Part shown: positions 22,205 through 33,129 of the stretch, piece by piece
Position numbering within the stretch: position 1 is the stretch's first letter
How the letters are laid out: the number at the start of each line of letters is the position of its first letter
Assembly: GCA_964019335.1 (NCBI GenBank)
Contig: OZ025735.1
Coordinates: 62,001 to 126,000, forward strand
Length of the DNA stretch: 64,000 nucleotides
Direction: 5' to 3'
Source: Diplonema japonicum
Lineage: Eukaryota > Euglenozoa > Diplonemea > Diplonemida > Diplonemidae
The notes under the pieces: model-generated
The model's database searches: none
What the model saw: only the letters and a program-made list of their open reading frames with translations
Told to the model about the DNA's origin: nothing
Translations under genes and position numbers: made by a program

Positions 22205-22632
22205 AAAAAAGAAGAGAAAAAAAAAAGAGAAAAAAAAAAAGGGGGAGTTGGTTACACGTTCTGATGATAGGTGGTGACAGTAGTGGGGGGGGGTCCGTTC
22301 GGCATTCTAGTTTTTTTTTTCCCGCTTCCTTATACTTGAGGGTAGGCCCCAAAAAAAAAAATGACCCAACCTCCGGTGCATTTTCTTTTTTTTTTTTTGC
22401 AAAACCGCCCAAGCCTATCTTTTTAAGGGTAGGGCCCTTTTCTCTGATACCTTCTCTTATTGAAGAGGAACCAACACTCGCAGTCGTCTTGCGACACTTT
22501 TGATGGTGTTCCAGCTCGTGCGTATCGCACTACTATGTACTGTGTATAGATTTAAATCAAAATTATGTTGCACAACCCCCTCTCCCTCCCCCCCACCCTT
22601 ACCCTACCCTTTTGACAGGAGAGGGAGGGAAT
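22205..22632. other. Intergenic region
   Basis: No gene seen. A CCC-rich acceptor tract (22576-22618) ends the stretch. Confidence 0.5.
22576..22618 (+). promoter_or_regulatory. Trans-splicing acceptor for Nup93
   Basis: A C/T-rich tract ends TTTTGACAG at 22618, 14 nt before the ATG. Confidence 0.6.
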
Positions 22633-25170
22633 ATGCAGGAGCTGTTCCAGGTAGTGCAGCAGCTAGAGCACGATGCGCAGGGTCTCGATGGGACCTTCCG
22701 TGTGGGCCCGAAGCCAACGCTCGCTACGCAGACAGTGAAGCTAGACGACTTGGAGCAGCAGTTGGGGATGCGGCCTGGGCATTTCCCGGGCAGGGTCAAC
22801 CCTAAGCACAAGAGGAGCCAGGAGGCTGCTGTGCATAGCATCCTCGACCAGCCGCACACGGCGCCTGCCGATTATGAGAGCGACGAAGACCTGCCTGCCG
22901 TTGACTCCAACGTGGACACAGTGGTGGCCTACTGCCACTCGCAGCTGCTCAACAAGTGCCTTGAGAACGCGCAGCACGGTACTGCCGACTCCGCCAAACG
23001 CCTTCACTGGGCGCATGACGCGGCCGACCTGAACGTGGCCGCCTCCCGCCTCTCAGACCTCAACGCTATCCGCAGCGAGCTCTCCATCCAAAGCCGCCCC
23101 CTCAAACTCGCTTCCGGCGTCCTCGGAAGTGGCAGTGCCACCTACTGGGGCCTCAGCCAGACCGCTCAGAAACACAACACATCCGACTGGCGTGTCGCCA
23201 ACTACGCCGCGTGCATGAAGCGGTGGGTGGCCAACGACGAGACAACCACGTGGGGCGACATCATCTCGGGCTTCAAGACCCTGTCCTTTAGTGGTCCGGC
23301 GGGGCCGAAGAACGATGCAGGTCAGGGGCTCCTGCTGTGGGATTCTGTGGAAGCTGTGATGGAAGGCACAAGTTGCAAGAAGGGGGCTGGTGTGTCCACC
23401 AGCCAGGCAGTGGCGTACTTCACACGCCGCCACCTAGAGCTTGAGTACGCGGCCCACCTTATTGGGTACGTGCACATGGACAAAGTGGCAGGGACACCTA
23501 CCACAGCAGAGGTGGTAAAGGGTATCACGGATACCATGCACCAGACTGACCAGAATAGGATGGGACATGTTGAGACGCCGTTCTGGGCGCAGGCCTTCTA
23601 CTGCCTACGCTGCGGGGAGTTCCAGGGTGCCGTTGACGCTCTCGCGGAGTCTGGGAATGGCTCAGCTGAGGCCATTGCGCAGGAGCTGCCATCAAAGTGG
23701 CCCGCCTTCGCCTTTGTCAACGGAGAGCTTGTGGAACACCCGCCCTGCCCCACTGCAGTAGAGGCCGCAGCGGGGCTCACAGACACCGACTACGAGATGA
23801 ATCCCTTCAAGTGCGCAGTGCTGTTGTTGCTGTCGAGGAACTGCACGCGAAGAGCCCAGTGTTTACTGTGGGACCACATCTCGAAAAGGGATGCTGTGAA
23901 GTACGCACAAGACAGAGTGTGGCTGCATCTGGCACTGGCCGTACCCGACTCCAACAACAACTCTGATAGTTACCGGCTGTCGCACTATCAGCAGATGGCA
24001 GCGCGGGCGCGGTTAGCGGACTTCTCAGACTCCTTCCTGTACTGTCGTGCCATGCTGTGGTCTTTGAGTCCTGCCCGCACCATCTCCTGTCTTGTCCCGC
24101 CCACCATCCTCCCAGGCCTTGTCGACTTCGCCATTGAAGGCCTCCATATCTCACTTCTCCTCATCTCCAACACGGGCACTGATGAACATTCCGTCATCGC
24201 CAACTCCGACGTGCAGCGCGTGCATCGTGCGCTGTACGACTACATCTCTAAGCTGCTCCCTGCGTACCCCGAGGCTGCAGTCACCTATCTGAGCAGAATG
24301 CCGAACGCTGCGGAGGCGGTATGTTTGGGGGATAATCCACATGCACACAACAGGTGTTGACGGACTTGTGTACAACAAAGGAGATATGCCACGCGCTGCT
24401 GGGTTATATCAGCGCGGATCTGAAGGTACGAGAAAAAAACAAAAAAAAAAAAAAAAAACAAATAACGACAACAGCCGCACGAGGGGCCGATCACTGGGAT
24501 GTACGACGCGAAAGAGCGGTCGTCGATCTACCTGTCGGTGGCGGAGTCGGTGAGGAGGAAGGGCGAGGTGCTGCTGGCTGCGGAGCTCATGATCATGTCG
24601 ATGATGGTGGGGGACGAGAAGCGGGCGATGCGGGAACTGACAAATCACATGAACGAGTGCTTGGTGAAGGTGATGGAGGAGCTGGATGTGAGCGGGGTGT
24701 CGGGACCCAGCAGCAACGAGACGATCAATGCTGCCGAGGTGGTAGGACCCTTCCTGCAGGCACACCTCGAAACGAACAATGGCGCGAAGGCTATGCAGCA
24801 GCTTTACACATTGGCCGTGCTGTGCTCTCACGCCGTGAGGAAGGGACACCACACCTGGGACGCCATCAAGAAGCTGTCAGATATGGGGCTGTTCCCTGCA
24901 TCACCGTCGGATGTGCCGCAATGCGCCACAGCAGCTAACACAAAGGGCTCCATCTCTGTCAGACGGGTCATCCCTATCGCTGTGTCGATGGCGCTTCGTG
25001 CCATCGCTGAGAACTTCCAAGACACCCGCATACCCGCTCCCGTACAGGCGCAGTACCTCTGTGTCGCCAAGTCCCTCCTCCTCTTCAACTCCCAGCTTAA
25101 AATCCCTTCGTCACCCGCCACCATCGCAAGGACGAACTCTGCCAAGATAGTTATATCACAGATATCGTAG
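22633..25170 (+). CDS. NUP93: Nucleoporin Nup93/Nic96 family
   Basis: Exons are 22633-24318, 24354-24425 and 24475-25170, giving 817 aa; human Nup93 has 819. The introns are 35 and 49 nt. A poorly conserved N-terminal part is followed by an all-helical domain with FYCLRCGEFQGAVDAL, resembling the YCLRCG motif of Nup93. The C terminus carries a helix containing SSIYLSVAESVRRKGE. Nup93/Nic96 is a scaffold of the nuclear pore inner ring. The family call rests on these motifs, length and helix pattern, all judged by eye. The next gene starts only 94 nt downstream. Confidence 0.75.
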
Positions 25171-25218
25171 AGGGGAAGTGTGCCATCACGTAGAATACAG
25201 TGTTTTCACAAACCATGC

Positions 25219-25248
25219 TTGTTCTCCACCTGTTTTAAACCTTCACAG
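25219..25248 (+). promoter_or_regulatory. Trans-splicing acceptor for LSG1
   Basis: TTGTTCTCCACCTGTTTTAA then CCTTCACAG ends at 25248, 16 nt before the ATG. Confidence 0.6.
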
Positions 25249-25264
25249 GATACACAACTGCAAC

Positions 25265-26757
25265 ATGGGGAAGACGGCAAAGCCGAAAGCGGATGACGTG
25301 CTGGGGAAGCAGCTGACTGGTGCCAAGAAAACCCAAAGGAGTGATGTGAGAAGGGCGTTTGGTATGACTACAGGAAAAAAAAAAAAAAAAAAAAAAAAAA
25401 AACAGCGGCGTCGATTGGAGGGATGCATACGACAGACACCGCCGGACTGCAGAGTGTGTGGGAAGCGAACGACCTTGAGGAGTTTTTACATAGTGCGGAG
25501 CAGAACCAGAAGGATTTCACTGCCGAGAGAAATGTACGAATGGTGGTGCAGGGGGTGACCCATGTTTACCAAGACGATAAAATGAAGCCGATGGAGGACC
25601 AGAGCGACGCGTCTAAATGGTTCGAACTGTCGAAGAAACTGCCCATCCCGCAAAGACCGAATTGGAACCACCACATGATAAAGGAGGAGATCAACGAGCA
25701 AGAGCGCATCTCCTTCCTTGCATGGAGGCGGAAGCTCGCGGCCATCGAAGAAAAGGAAAGCGTTCTGATGACCCCCTACGAACGCAACCTTGAGGTGTGG
25801 CGTCAGCTGTGGCGAGTGGTCGAGAGGAGCGACATCGTCGTCAACATCCTAGATGCTAGGAACCCTCTAGCCTTCAGGAGCAAGTCCACCGAAGACACCG
25901 TAATCAAAGCAAAGAAAAAACTCTTGCTTCTCTTAAACAAAGCAGAGCTGCTCACGAAAAGGCAGAGACTAGCATGGGGTAAGTACTTCCAAAACCAAGG
26001 CATCACTGCGCTGTTCTTCTCCGCCTCCATGGCGAAGGACCAGCTTGACAAGGACGCCGGCAACGACCCTACAAAGGGAAGGGTCGGAAATGCCTTTGAG
26101 AACGATGCAGGAGGTGCTGAAAACGTCCTTGTGGAACAGATGATTCTCGCAGAAGAGAAAGAGATGGAAGAGATGGAGGATATGGACGAGGCAGTTCCCA
26201 TCGTGGAAGCACCGGAGGAACCAAAGCCTAAGCCCAGAGCGAAGAAGTCAAGGAGGAACAATAAGAAATTGAAGGGTACTCCGCAAGCAGCGTTGGTTGC
26301 CCCTGGTCCCCACCCCTTCGCGACGAAAAGACCTCCGAAACCGGAAAAAAAGCCGGAGCCCCCCCCGCCTGCTACAGAGCAGGAGACGGAGCGTACCGAG
26401 CGTTGTGGAAAAATCAGGAAGCTGGGCGGGCTTAAGGCAGCGTTGGCGTTCCACGATCAGGACCTTTCGAGGATCTACACACCTGAGCAGCTTATCGATT
26501 TCTTCCAGCTGCACAGAGACAACGACGACATGGACGGCAAGCCAGTGATGGCGGGCTTCATCGGATACCCCAACGTCGGGAAGTCCAGCACCATCAACGT
26601 GCTGTGGGAGAGCAAGAAGGTGAACGTCTCGTCCACACCGGGGAAGACCAAGCACTTCCAGACCCTCATTCTCCCCGATGAGCGACGTGTCATGTTGTGT
26701 GACTGCCCAGGGTTGGTATGCAGGGCGAAATACAATTTCTTTTTAAAACCACGACAA

Positions 26758-26789
<32 letters not shown>

Positions 26790-27700
26790 AAAAAAAAAAA
26801 AGGTGTTCCCGTCGTTTGCCTCAACGCGTGACCACATGATTGTGGACGGCATCCTGCCGATCAGTCAGGTGAAGGGTATGTCGAATTAAAAAAGAAAAAA
26901 AAAAAAAAAAAAAAAAAAAACCAGACGCGATCGCACCGATGTTGATCGTCGAGAAGAACATCAAGAAGGAGATCTTCGAGATGATGTACACCATCAACTT
27001 GGACTGGACGGAGGACAAGGACGAGTCACCGTCGTCGGCGCACCTCCTGTGCAACCAGCTGGGGCGTGCGAGGGGCTACATGACGGACCACAACAAACCC
27101 AACGTGAGCAGGGCAGCAAGGCATATCCTAACGGACTACGTCAGCGGCACACTGATATTCGTGCACCCTCCCCCTGGTATCAAACTTGAGGACATTGAGG
27201 TCTCGGAGTCAGAAGCATCATCTATTGACGAGGAAGAAGACCTGGAAGAGGACGAAGAATTCGAGGAATATGAGGAGCTGGAAGAAGAAGAAGAAAGTGC
27301 CGACGACGTCAACTGGGACCATGTTCTTCCCGAAAGAAAACCAAAACAGAAGGAAGAAACCGCAGAGGAGAAGTTCAACAGAGACAACTCCCACGTGGAT
27401 GCGATATACGCAAAGATGCTTGAACCGAAAACCAAAAAAGCGCACAAAGCTAAACACCAAGCTGATGCTGAGGTGCGCGAAATCAACGAAGATGGGATGT
27501 ACGTCGTCGAGGTCTCTGATGATGATGGAATTGAAGAAATCCAAGGGCCTGATATCCTTATTGCGGACTTGCCCCCCCGGAAGCAAACCAAGCGTTCTGC
27601 CCGCATGGCTGCTAAAAACGATATGAGGAACCGGATTGGACACCATCATAAATATGCCACTCACGGTACACATCAAAGCAAATATGACAAAACATTCTGA
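25265..27700 (+). CDS. LSG1: Large-subunit GTPase LSG1 (60S ribosome export/maturation)
   Basis: Exons are 25265-25361, 25406-26715, 26803-26875 and 26925-27700, giving 751 aa. The introns are 44, 87 and 49 nt, each with an A run before AG. It is a circularly permuted GTPase: G4 NKAEL (about residue 210) precedes G1 GYPNVGKSS (about 421) and G3 DCPG (about 465). RNVRMVVQ, RPNWNHH, ERNLEVWRQLWRVVERSDIV and DYVSGTLIFVHPPPG match LSG1 throughout. Splicing restores DCPGLVFPSF. In yeast and human LSG1 acts in the cytoplasm to release the export adaptor NMD3 from pre-60S subunits. The acidic C terminus is typical. Confidence is very high. Confidence 0.95.
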
Positions 27701-28097
27701 TCATTTTATTTTTTTATTTTATTTTGCAATCCCCCCCCCCCCCCCCCCCCCTCCCCGTCATTTGTTTTTTTTTGTTTTTTTTATCCTCACCTCTCTCTGA
27801 CCTATTATCAAAAGGATTTTTTCATTTTTTATTTTTTTACGCTCACCCCCCCCCCCCCCCCCCTCCCCCTTGCGGTTCCACAGTCTCAAACATGTTCTAT
27901 CCAAATATTTAAAAAAAAGAATCATTTTTCTTTCCCCCCCCCTTTCATTTTATTGTTATTTCCACCGCTGTCTGCAGAGGATTGTTGTTTCATTTTTTTT
28001 CTTTTCCCGTGTCTCGCAAGAACGTTGGGGGGGGGGGGGGGGGCTTTGTTTTCTCCCTTTCGAGTGTTTGAAGACTCTCGTTGGGCTTTGAATGCAA
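27701..28097. other. Intergenic low-complexity region
   Basis: C, T and G runs, then the upstream edge of snoRNA array II. No gene seen. Confidence 0.5.
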
Positions 28098-28185
28098 ATG
28101 ATGATCTAAAACACAAAGGAAATCATAGGAATCTCATTGATTTGATCTTTTTGAATTGAAACCATCCTTTTTCATAACCTCCTGA
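28098..28185 (+). ncRNA. Box C/D snoRNA, family C
   Basis: The C box ATGATGA is kept although both flanks differ from other copies; D box at 28182-28185. Confidence 0.65.
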
Positions 28186-28258
28186 ACTTGGCAAAACCCG
28201 AATTAGCCTTCTAAATGTACTAGACTTGCCTTGTGTCAGTTCTTGTGCTTACCCGTTT

Positions 28259-28336
28259 GTGATGATCAAATATAATCCTTGAAATCTGAATCTCTTGAAG
28301 AAAACCTTCAAACTTGCATATAACTACTCTGGCTGA
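28259..28336 (+). ncRNA. Box C/D snoRNA, family A
   Basis: C box GTGATGA. The short spacer after it (CATACCGTTTTCC) replaces the usual CACTCTGCTGG spacer. Confidence 0.65.
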
Positions 28337-28374
28337 CATACCGTTTTCCTCATCTTCCTCGAAACACCGTAAAC

Positions 28375-28466
28375 ATGATGACAGTACTTCTCCAGGGCAC
28401 TGGACGCTTAGTCTCTTGTGACGGTGATTATCCACAAAAGTATTTCACAGCGTTGACATTCACTGA
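28375..28466 (+). ncRNA. Box C/D snoRNA, family B
   Basis: C box at 28375-28381, D box at 28463-28466. Confidence 0.62.
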
Positions 28467-28548
28467 TCCGGAATGACGAGGAAGATCAAGGGGAGCGAGT
28501 GGGACAAGGAAGCCTTGTGGGATGTTTCCCTTGTGGCCTTTGATCAAG

Positions 28549-28632
28549 ATGATGAATAAAACAAAGGAAATCATAGGAATCTCATTGATTTGATCTTTTT
28601 GAATTGAAACCATCCTTTTCATAACCTCCTGA
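28549..28632 (+). ncRNA. Box C/D snoRNA, family C
   Basis: 84-nt variant, one A shorter after the C box. Confidence 0.62.
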
Positions 28633-28660
28633 ACACACTCCCGCCACCCAGGACCCACCA

Positions 28661-28726
28661 CCCAGCCACCTCGCCAAGATGCCATGCAACCACATAGCTG
28701 GTGTCTTAGTAGTTGGGCTTAGATGT
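28661..28726 (+). ncRNA. AGA-box H/ACA-like RNA, family D
   Basis: Stems intact; AGA at 28721-28723. Confidence 0.62.
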
Positions 28727-28902
28727 CCTCCTTTGCAACTCGGTTTTTTTTTTGGAGCGACATCCCAAAGGGGAGCATCATAAGGTAGGCACGCCACCGC
28801 AGTAGGCCGTTGCTAACCACTTCGTTTCCTATCATAGTGATTTTCTTTTTATTACGACAGGCACGTGTCGAGTCCCTTGGATGGTGGGCTCCAGCGCAAA
28901 GG

Positions 28903-28980
28903 ATGATGATCAAATATAATCCTTGAAATCTGAATCTCTTGAAGAAAACCTTCAAACTTGCATATAACTACTCTGGCTGA
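28903..28980 (+). ncRNA. Box C/D snoRNA, family A
   Basis: C box ATGATGA preceded by unrelated spacer; D box at 28977-28980. Confidence 0.65.
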
Positions 28981-29037
28981 CACTCTGCTGGCACTGTTGT
29001 TCTCTTCCCATCTTCCTCGAAACTATTGTAAAAACAC

Positions 29038-29129
29038 ATGATGACAGTACTTCTCCAGGGCACTGGACGCTTAGTCTCTTGTGACGGTGATTATCCACAA
29101 AAGTATTTCACAGCGTTGACATTCACTGA
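29038..29129 (+). ncRNA. Box C/D snoRNA, family B
   Basis: C box at 29038-29044, D box at 29126-29129. Confidence 0.62.
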
Positions 29130-29211
29130 TCCGGAATGACGAGGAAGATCAAGGGGAGCGAGTGGGACAAGGAAGCTGTCTTGCATGCTTCTCACGCAGC
29201 CTTTGATCAAG

Positions 29212-29296
29212 ATGATGAATAAAAACAAAGGAAATCATAGGAATCTCATTGATTTGATCTTTTTGAATTGAAACCATCCTTTTCATAACCTCCTGA
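29212..29296 (+). ncRNA. Box C/D snoRNA, family C
   Basis: Intact module after a different upstream spacer (GCATGCTTCTCACGCAGCC). Confidence 0.62.
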
Positions 29297-29324
29297 ACAC
29301 ACTCCCGCCACCCAGGACCCACCA

Positions 29325-29390
29325 CCCAGCCACCTCGCCAAGATGCCATGCAACCACATAGCTGGTGTCTTAGTAGTTGGGCTTAGATGT
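29325..29390 (+). ncRNA. AGA-box H/ACA-like RNA, family D
   Basis: Stems intact; AGA at 29385-29387. Confidence 0.62.
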
Positions 29391-29475
29391 CCTCCTTTTA
29401 CATGAAAGGAAAAGCTTCAGAAAGTAACAAAACCCGGAGCGAGAGCAAAAAGAGGGGAAAGAAAAAGAACAAGGG

Positions 29476-29506
<31 letters not shown>

Positions 29507-30093
29507 CCCTAAAGTTCTTTTTTTGATGCAAAAAAGAATGAAACAAAAAAAGAAAGAAAAATGTCTATCTACTCCAATGTAGCTGGAAGGTTGGAGCCCA
29601 CGATGTGCTGCCTCGTTGTGGGGGGACGCCCTTGAGGTGTGGGACCCGAGCAGCTCCCCTACAGAGTGTGGCGATGCGCCTCTCGCGCCTTTTTAAGAAC
29701 ACACCATCCACACGAAGAATATCTCAAACTTCTGTAGTGAAGGCCTAAGGCATATAAAAACGAAAAAGAAACCAAACATTACACCATTCCTTTTTTACAA
29801 AACGGAACATCACTTTGATCCCCTCCTGGCAACAGGCTTCATGTGGTAAAAGGGAAGAAGAAGAAGAAGAATGTTCAAAAGAAACTGGTTTTCCTATTAC
29901 TTTACGTAACGAACACAATCTTACTCTTGCGAACATCAAGTCAGTGAAAAGATTGTCCCCCCCCCCCCCCCCCTTCTCTTCTTGTTTTTAATGTTCTTTC
30001 TGCTGATGTTTTCTTCTTATCGTATTCTATTCTTTCTGCAAACCTGCTGGCGATGACCGAAATAAAAGGGGAAGAGAAAAGACTACTTGACTA
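29391..30093. other. Spacer with GC-rich island
   Basis: No gene seen. A GC-rich stretch at 29580-29692 stands out in A- and T-rich surroundings and could hold a structured RNA, but I recognise no known class. Confidence 0.35.
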
Positions 30094-30159
30094 CCCAGCC
30101 ACCTCGCCAAGATGCCATGCAACCACATAGCTGGTGTCTTAATAGTTGGGCTTAGATGT
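30094..30159 (+). ncRNA. AGA-box H/ACA-like RNA, family D, solitary copy
   Basis: Similarity to other copies begins at the lower stem (CCCAGC), upstream sequence being unrelated. One pocket base differs (AATA instead of AGTA). Confidence 0.65.
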
Positions 30160-30206
30160 CCTTCTTTGCAACTCGGTTTTTTTCTTCGTTCATTTTTCAT
30201 TTTATT

Positions 30207-30284
30207 ATGATGACTTAATATAATCCTTGAAATCTGAATCTCTTGAAGAAAACCTTCAAACTTGCATATAACTACTCTGGCTGA
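30207..30284 (+). ncRNA. Box C/D snoRNA, family A
   Basis: C box ATGATGA then CTT; D box at 30281-30284. Confidence 0.65.
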
Positions 30285-30340
30285 CACTCTGCTGGCACTG
30301 TTGCTCTCTTCCCATCTTCCTCGAAACAACTGCAAAACAT

Positions 30341-30432
30341 ATGATGACAGTACTTCTCCAGGGCACTGGACGCTTAGTCTCTTGTGACGGTGATTATCCA
30401 CAAAAGTATTTCACAGCGTTGACATTCACTGA
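30341..30432 (+). ncRNA. Box C/D snoRNA, family B
   Basis: C box at 30341-30347, D box at 30429-30432. Confidence 0.62.
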
Positions 30433-30514
30433 TCCGGAATGACGGGGAAGATCAAGGGGAGCGAGTGGGACAAGGAAGCCTTGTGGGATGTTTCCCCTGT
30501 GGCCTTCGATCAAG

Positions 30515-30599
30515 ATGATGAATAAAAACAAAGGAAATCATAGGAATCTCATTGATTTGATCTTTTTGAATTGAAACCATCCTTTTCATAACCTCCTGA
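30515..30599 (+). ncRNA. Box C/D snoRNA, family C
   Basis: C box at 30515-30521, D box at 30596-30599. Confidence 0.62.
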
Positions 30600-30627
30600 A
30601 CACACTCCCGCCACCCAGGACCCACCA

Positions 30628-30693
30628 CCCAGCCACCTCGCCAAGATGCCATGCAACCACATAGCTGGTGTCTTAGTAGTTGGTGTCTGGTGT
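30628..30693 (+). ncRNA. Degenerate AGA-box RNA, family D
   Basis: The upper stem is intact, but the region after GTTGG is replaced by TGTCTGG. The lower stem is weakened and the AGA box is lost, so it is probably a pseudogene copy. Confidence 0.5.
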
Positions 30694-30715
30694 CCTCCTT
30701 AGACCGTTATTTGTT

Positions 30716-30793
30716 GTGATGATCAAATATAATCCTTGAAATCTGAATCTCTTGAAGAAAACCTTCAAACTTGCATATAACTACTCTGGCTGA
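30716..30793 (+). ncRNA. Box C/D snoRNA, family A
   Basis: C box at 30716-30722, D box at 30790-30793. Confidence 0.65.
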
Positions 30794-30831
30794 CATACCG
30801 TTTTCCTCATCTTCCTCGAAACACCGTAAAC

Positions 30832-30924
30832 ATGATGACAGTACTTCTCCAGGGCACTGGACGCTTAGTCTCTTGTGACGGTGATTATCCACAAAAAGTA
30901 TTTCACAGCGTTGACATTCACTGA
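30832..30924 (+). ncRNA. Box C/D snoRNA, family B (93-nt variant)
   Basis: One extra A lies in the A run before GTATTTCAC; boxes intact. Confidence 0.6.
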
Positions 30925-30942
30925 TCCGGAATGACGAGGAAG

Positions 30943-30990
30943 ATGAGAAAGCAAAGTTGATAGCCTTGCATCAACTATCGGCATTCTCAT
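30943..30990 (+). ncRNA. Candidate hairpin RNA, copy 1
   Basis: ATGAGAA/TTCTCAT and AGTTGAT/ATCAACT form two stacked stems separated by an internal loop, like an H/ACA pocket, but no AGA or ACA box is evident at the expected distance. A second copy lies at 59963-60010. Confidence 0.35.
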
Positions 30991-31063
30991 TTTATTTGTT
31001 GCTCCCTCGCCATATGTTTGTGGTACTCCTCTGCTCTGTTGCAGTGCTTGTGCTCACCCGTTT

Positions 31064-31141
31064 GTGATGATCAAATATAATCCTTGAAATCTGAATCTCT
31101 TGAAGAAAACCTTCAAACTTGCATATAACTACTCTGGCTGA
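31064..31141 (+). ncRNA. Box C/D snoRNA, family A
   Basis: C box at 31064-31070, D box at 31138-31141. Confidence 0.65.
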
Positions 31142-31197
31142 CACTCTGCTGGCACTGTTGTTCTCTTCCCATCTTCCTCGAAACAACTGCAAAACAT

Positions 31198-31289
31198 ATG
31201 ATGACAGTACTTCTCCAGGGCACTGGACGCTTAGTCTCTTGTGACGGTGATTATCCACAAAAGTATTTCACAGCGTTGACATTCACTGA
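31198..31289 (+). ncRNA. Box C/D snoRNA, family B
   Basis: C box at 31198-31204, D box at 31286-31289. It is the last intact module of array II. Confidence 0.62.
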
Positions 31290-31558
31290 TCCGGAATGAC
31301 GAGGAAGATCAAGGGGAGCGAGTGCGACAATATAATTGTTTTGAGTTTCGGACTTATTATTATATACCGGGTCAGGGTCCAGGTAAAAAAGAAAACAACA
31401 GGATACAATGTCTGACACTTGTTCCTCTCCTCCAAGGGATCCTCCTCTGAGGACTCTGTGACCTCTTCAGAGGTATGCTACAAGACACAGCTCTTGGAGA
31501 AGAAGTCAGGCATTTTTTGTTTCTACAGTTTGTAGTTTGTTTGTTTGTGTTGTATTCG

Positions 31559-31885
31559 TGCTTATTTGTTTCTGGTGGCTTTTAATTGGGTTTTAATTAA
31601 ACGGGAGCAATCGGCGATCGGTTTCCTAACCAGGTAAGCAACGCGGTCCAGGGTCTCGATCACCGGCAACAAACAGCGAGCAACTGAAGCGATCTTCTCA
31701 GACAGTACTGGCTTTAACGAAGTCGGAGTACAGCCTTTCTTCGTCTTAAGATTCTCGAACATCTCCACAGACGTAAGCATCTGTTCCAACAACAGCGTCG
31801 ACTTGAATTGCACCCACCTCGTCTTCTGAGTGTAACACGAATAGAACAGGTTGCTAAATTTTCTTGCAACCATCCGCTTCGTCAT
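31559..31885 (-). pseudogene. Relic of a hAT-type transposase (minus strand)
   Basis: A 107-codon open frame on the minus strand reads KTRWVQFKSTLLLEQMLTS and, later, LSEKIASVARCLLPVIETL. This follows the TRW...LLE...L.P pattern of the helical catalytic core of hAT transposases. It is the only minus-strand coding signal I accept. It has no catalytic-domain remainder, zinc finger or terminal repeats, so it is a fragment. The similarity is from memory and weak. Confidence 0.35.
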
Positions 31886-31997
31886 CCGTACTATGCTACC
31901 AGCCCCATGTAAAAAAAAAAAATGCCTTTAAATGTCTGTAGAAAGGTAACGTGCGAACAAACCCGCAAGCTCTTTTTTTTTCAAAGCCACAAGGAGG

Positions 31998-32500
31998 ATG
32001 GTTCAGAAAGTGAATGAGTCGGAGCAGGCGCAGCCCCCCGCGGGGTGCCTGTCTCAGTGTCCACTCAGATGACGAGTCTGAAGACCCCACAGCTCGCATC
32101 TGGGAACATTAATTAACCGCTGCACGGGGACTGGGGCTTTTATGCCCGTTGCGGAGCCTGCCGGTATTCAACCCAGAGGACGTGCGGACTAGCTTCAAGG
32201 GGCGCGGCTCACCTGATGACCCCACAGCTCGCATCTGGGAACATGTTAACCGCTGCACAGGGGCGTTTATGCCCATTGCGGAGCCTGTGCCGGTATTCAA
32301 CCCAGAGGTAGTATTCTACCCAGAGGACTTGCGGACTAGCTTCGGGGGGGGCGGCTCACCTGATGACCCCACAGCTAACATCTGGGAATATATTTACAAA
32401 AACTCCGGTTCTGGCCGAACCCCGCCCCATGTTAGAGAACAACAGCGCATCCTCGAACTGGTCGCACCAACCCTATCCCAACATGCAGGGACAAGAAAGC
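31998..32500 (+). pseudogene. Decayed, internally repeated copy of the 5' end of the HAT/TPR gene
   Basis: It starts like the functional gene at 33130 (ATGGTT...GTG.ATGAG.CG). It then carries two or three tandem copies of a roughly 115-bp block encoding the pattern FNPEDVRTSF then SPDDPTARIWEHVNR. Frameshifts and a stop interrupt it, and the similarity ends soon after TGGTCGCACCAACC, so only the first exon's beginning was copied. Confidence 0.6.
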
Positions 32501-32565
32501 TGTTTTATGTGAATTTCTTCATGACAACAGTGAACACCCATGCACATCGAGTTTTTTTTTTTCTT

Positions 32566-32612
32566 CTGAAGGCTAGATCTCGTTTTTTAACGAGAACTTG
32601 GGACCCCTTTCT
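32566..32612 (+). repeat. 47-nt dispersed repeat, copy 1
   Basis: CTGAAGGCTAGATCT, T-rich hairpin CTCGTT/AACGAG, then ACTTGGGACCCCTTTCT; 46 of 47 bases recur at 36777-36823. Confidence 0.6.
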
Positions 32613-33083
32613 TTTTTTTCTTTTTTAAAAAAGGGGGGACTTGCAATAAGGTAAGTTAAAAAAGAAAAATGGTTCGAACCAGTCGGCTCCTTTCTTTTTC
32701 TTTTTCTTTTTTTCAGGTTCTTTTTCAATTTTAGAGAACCAAAATTGTGTGCTTATTTGTCGTGCGGGTTTTGCGGGAAAGAAATCGTGGGGTTTTTCTT
32801 TTTTTTTTCTTCTTTTATTAAAATTTAATTAAGGTGTGCAGCCGCTTACTCCAAGGCATCTATTTTTCAAAACCTAGAGTAATGACGGCGCGGTGAGATG
32901 CAAAACTGTGCACTCCCTCCCAAGTCACTATTAGCTAGCACAAATCAAGCGAAGTAGTGGCGCGTGTGTGTCTTTGCCGACTAGTAGTACAAAAGGGAGG
33001 CCAGTTCTCTCAGGCGGAATTAGTCAATCATGGCCGGGGCAAGCATGTTAAAGGACACCTTTTTTTATTAAGATTTATTAAAT

Positions 33084-33125
33084 GTTTCTTTTCTTTTTTA
33101 TTTGAGTTGTTCACACACACCACAG
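33084..33125 (+). promoter_or_regulatory. Trans-splicing acceptor for the HAT/TPR gene
   Basis: A T-rich tract then CACACACCACAG ends at 33125, 4 nt before the ATG. Confidence 0.6.
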
Positions 33126-33129
33126 GGGG

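Larger units (their letters stand above)
28098..31289 (+). repeat. snoRNA array II
   Basis: Order: C; A-B-C-D; A-B-C-D; D; A-B-C-D(degenerate); A-B; A-B. All copies are on the + strand. The stretch 28259-28980, spacers included, is nearly identical to 60131-60869 in array III. The stretch 31003-31289 likewise matches 60066-60356, so segments were copied between arrays about 30 kb apart. Confidence 0.8.

Noticed and set aside
32671-32690. GGTTCGAACC, a tRNA T-loop-like sequence
   Set aside because: No A box, acceptor stem or anticodon arm can be built on either strand.
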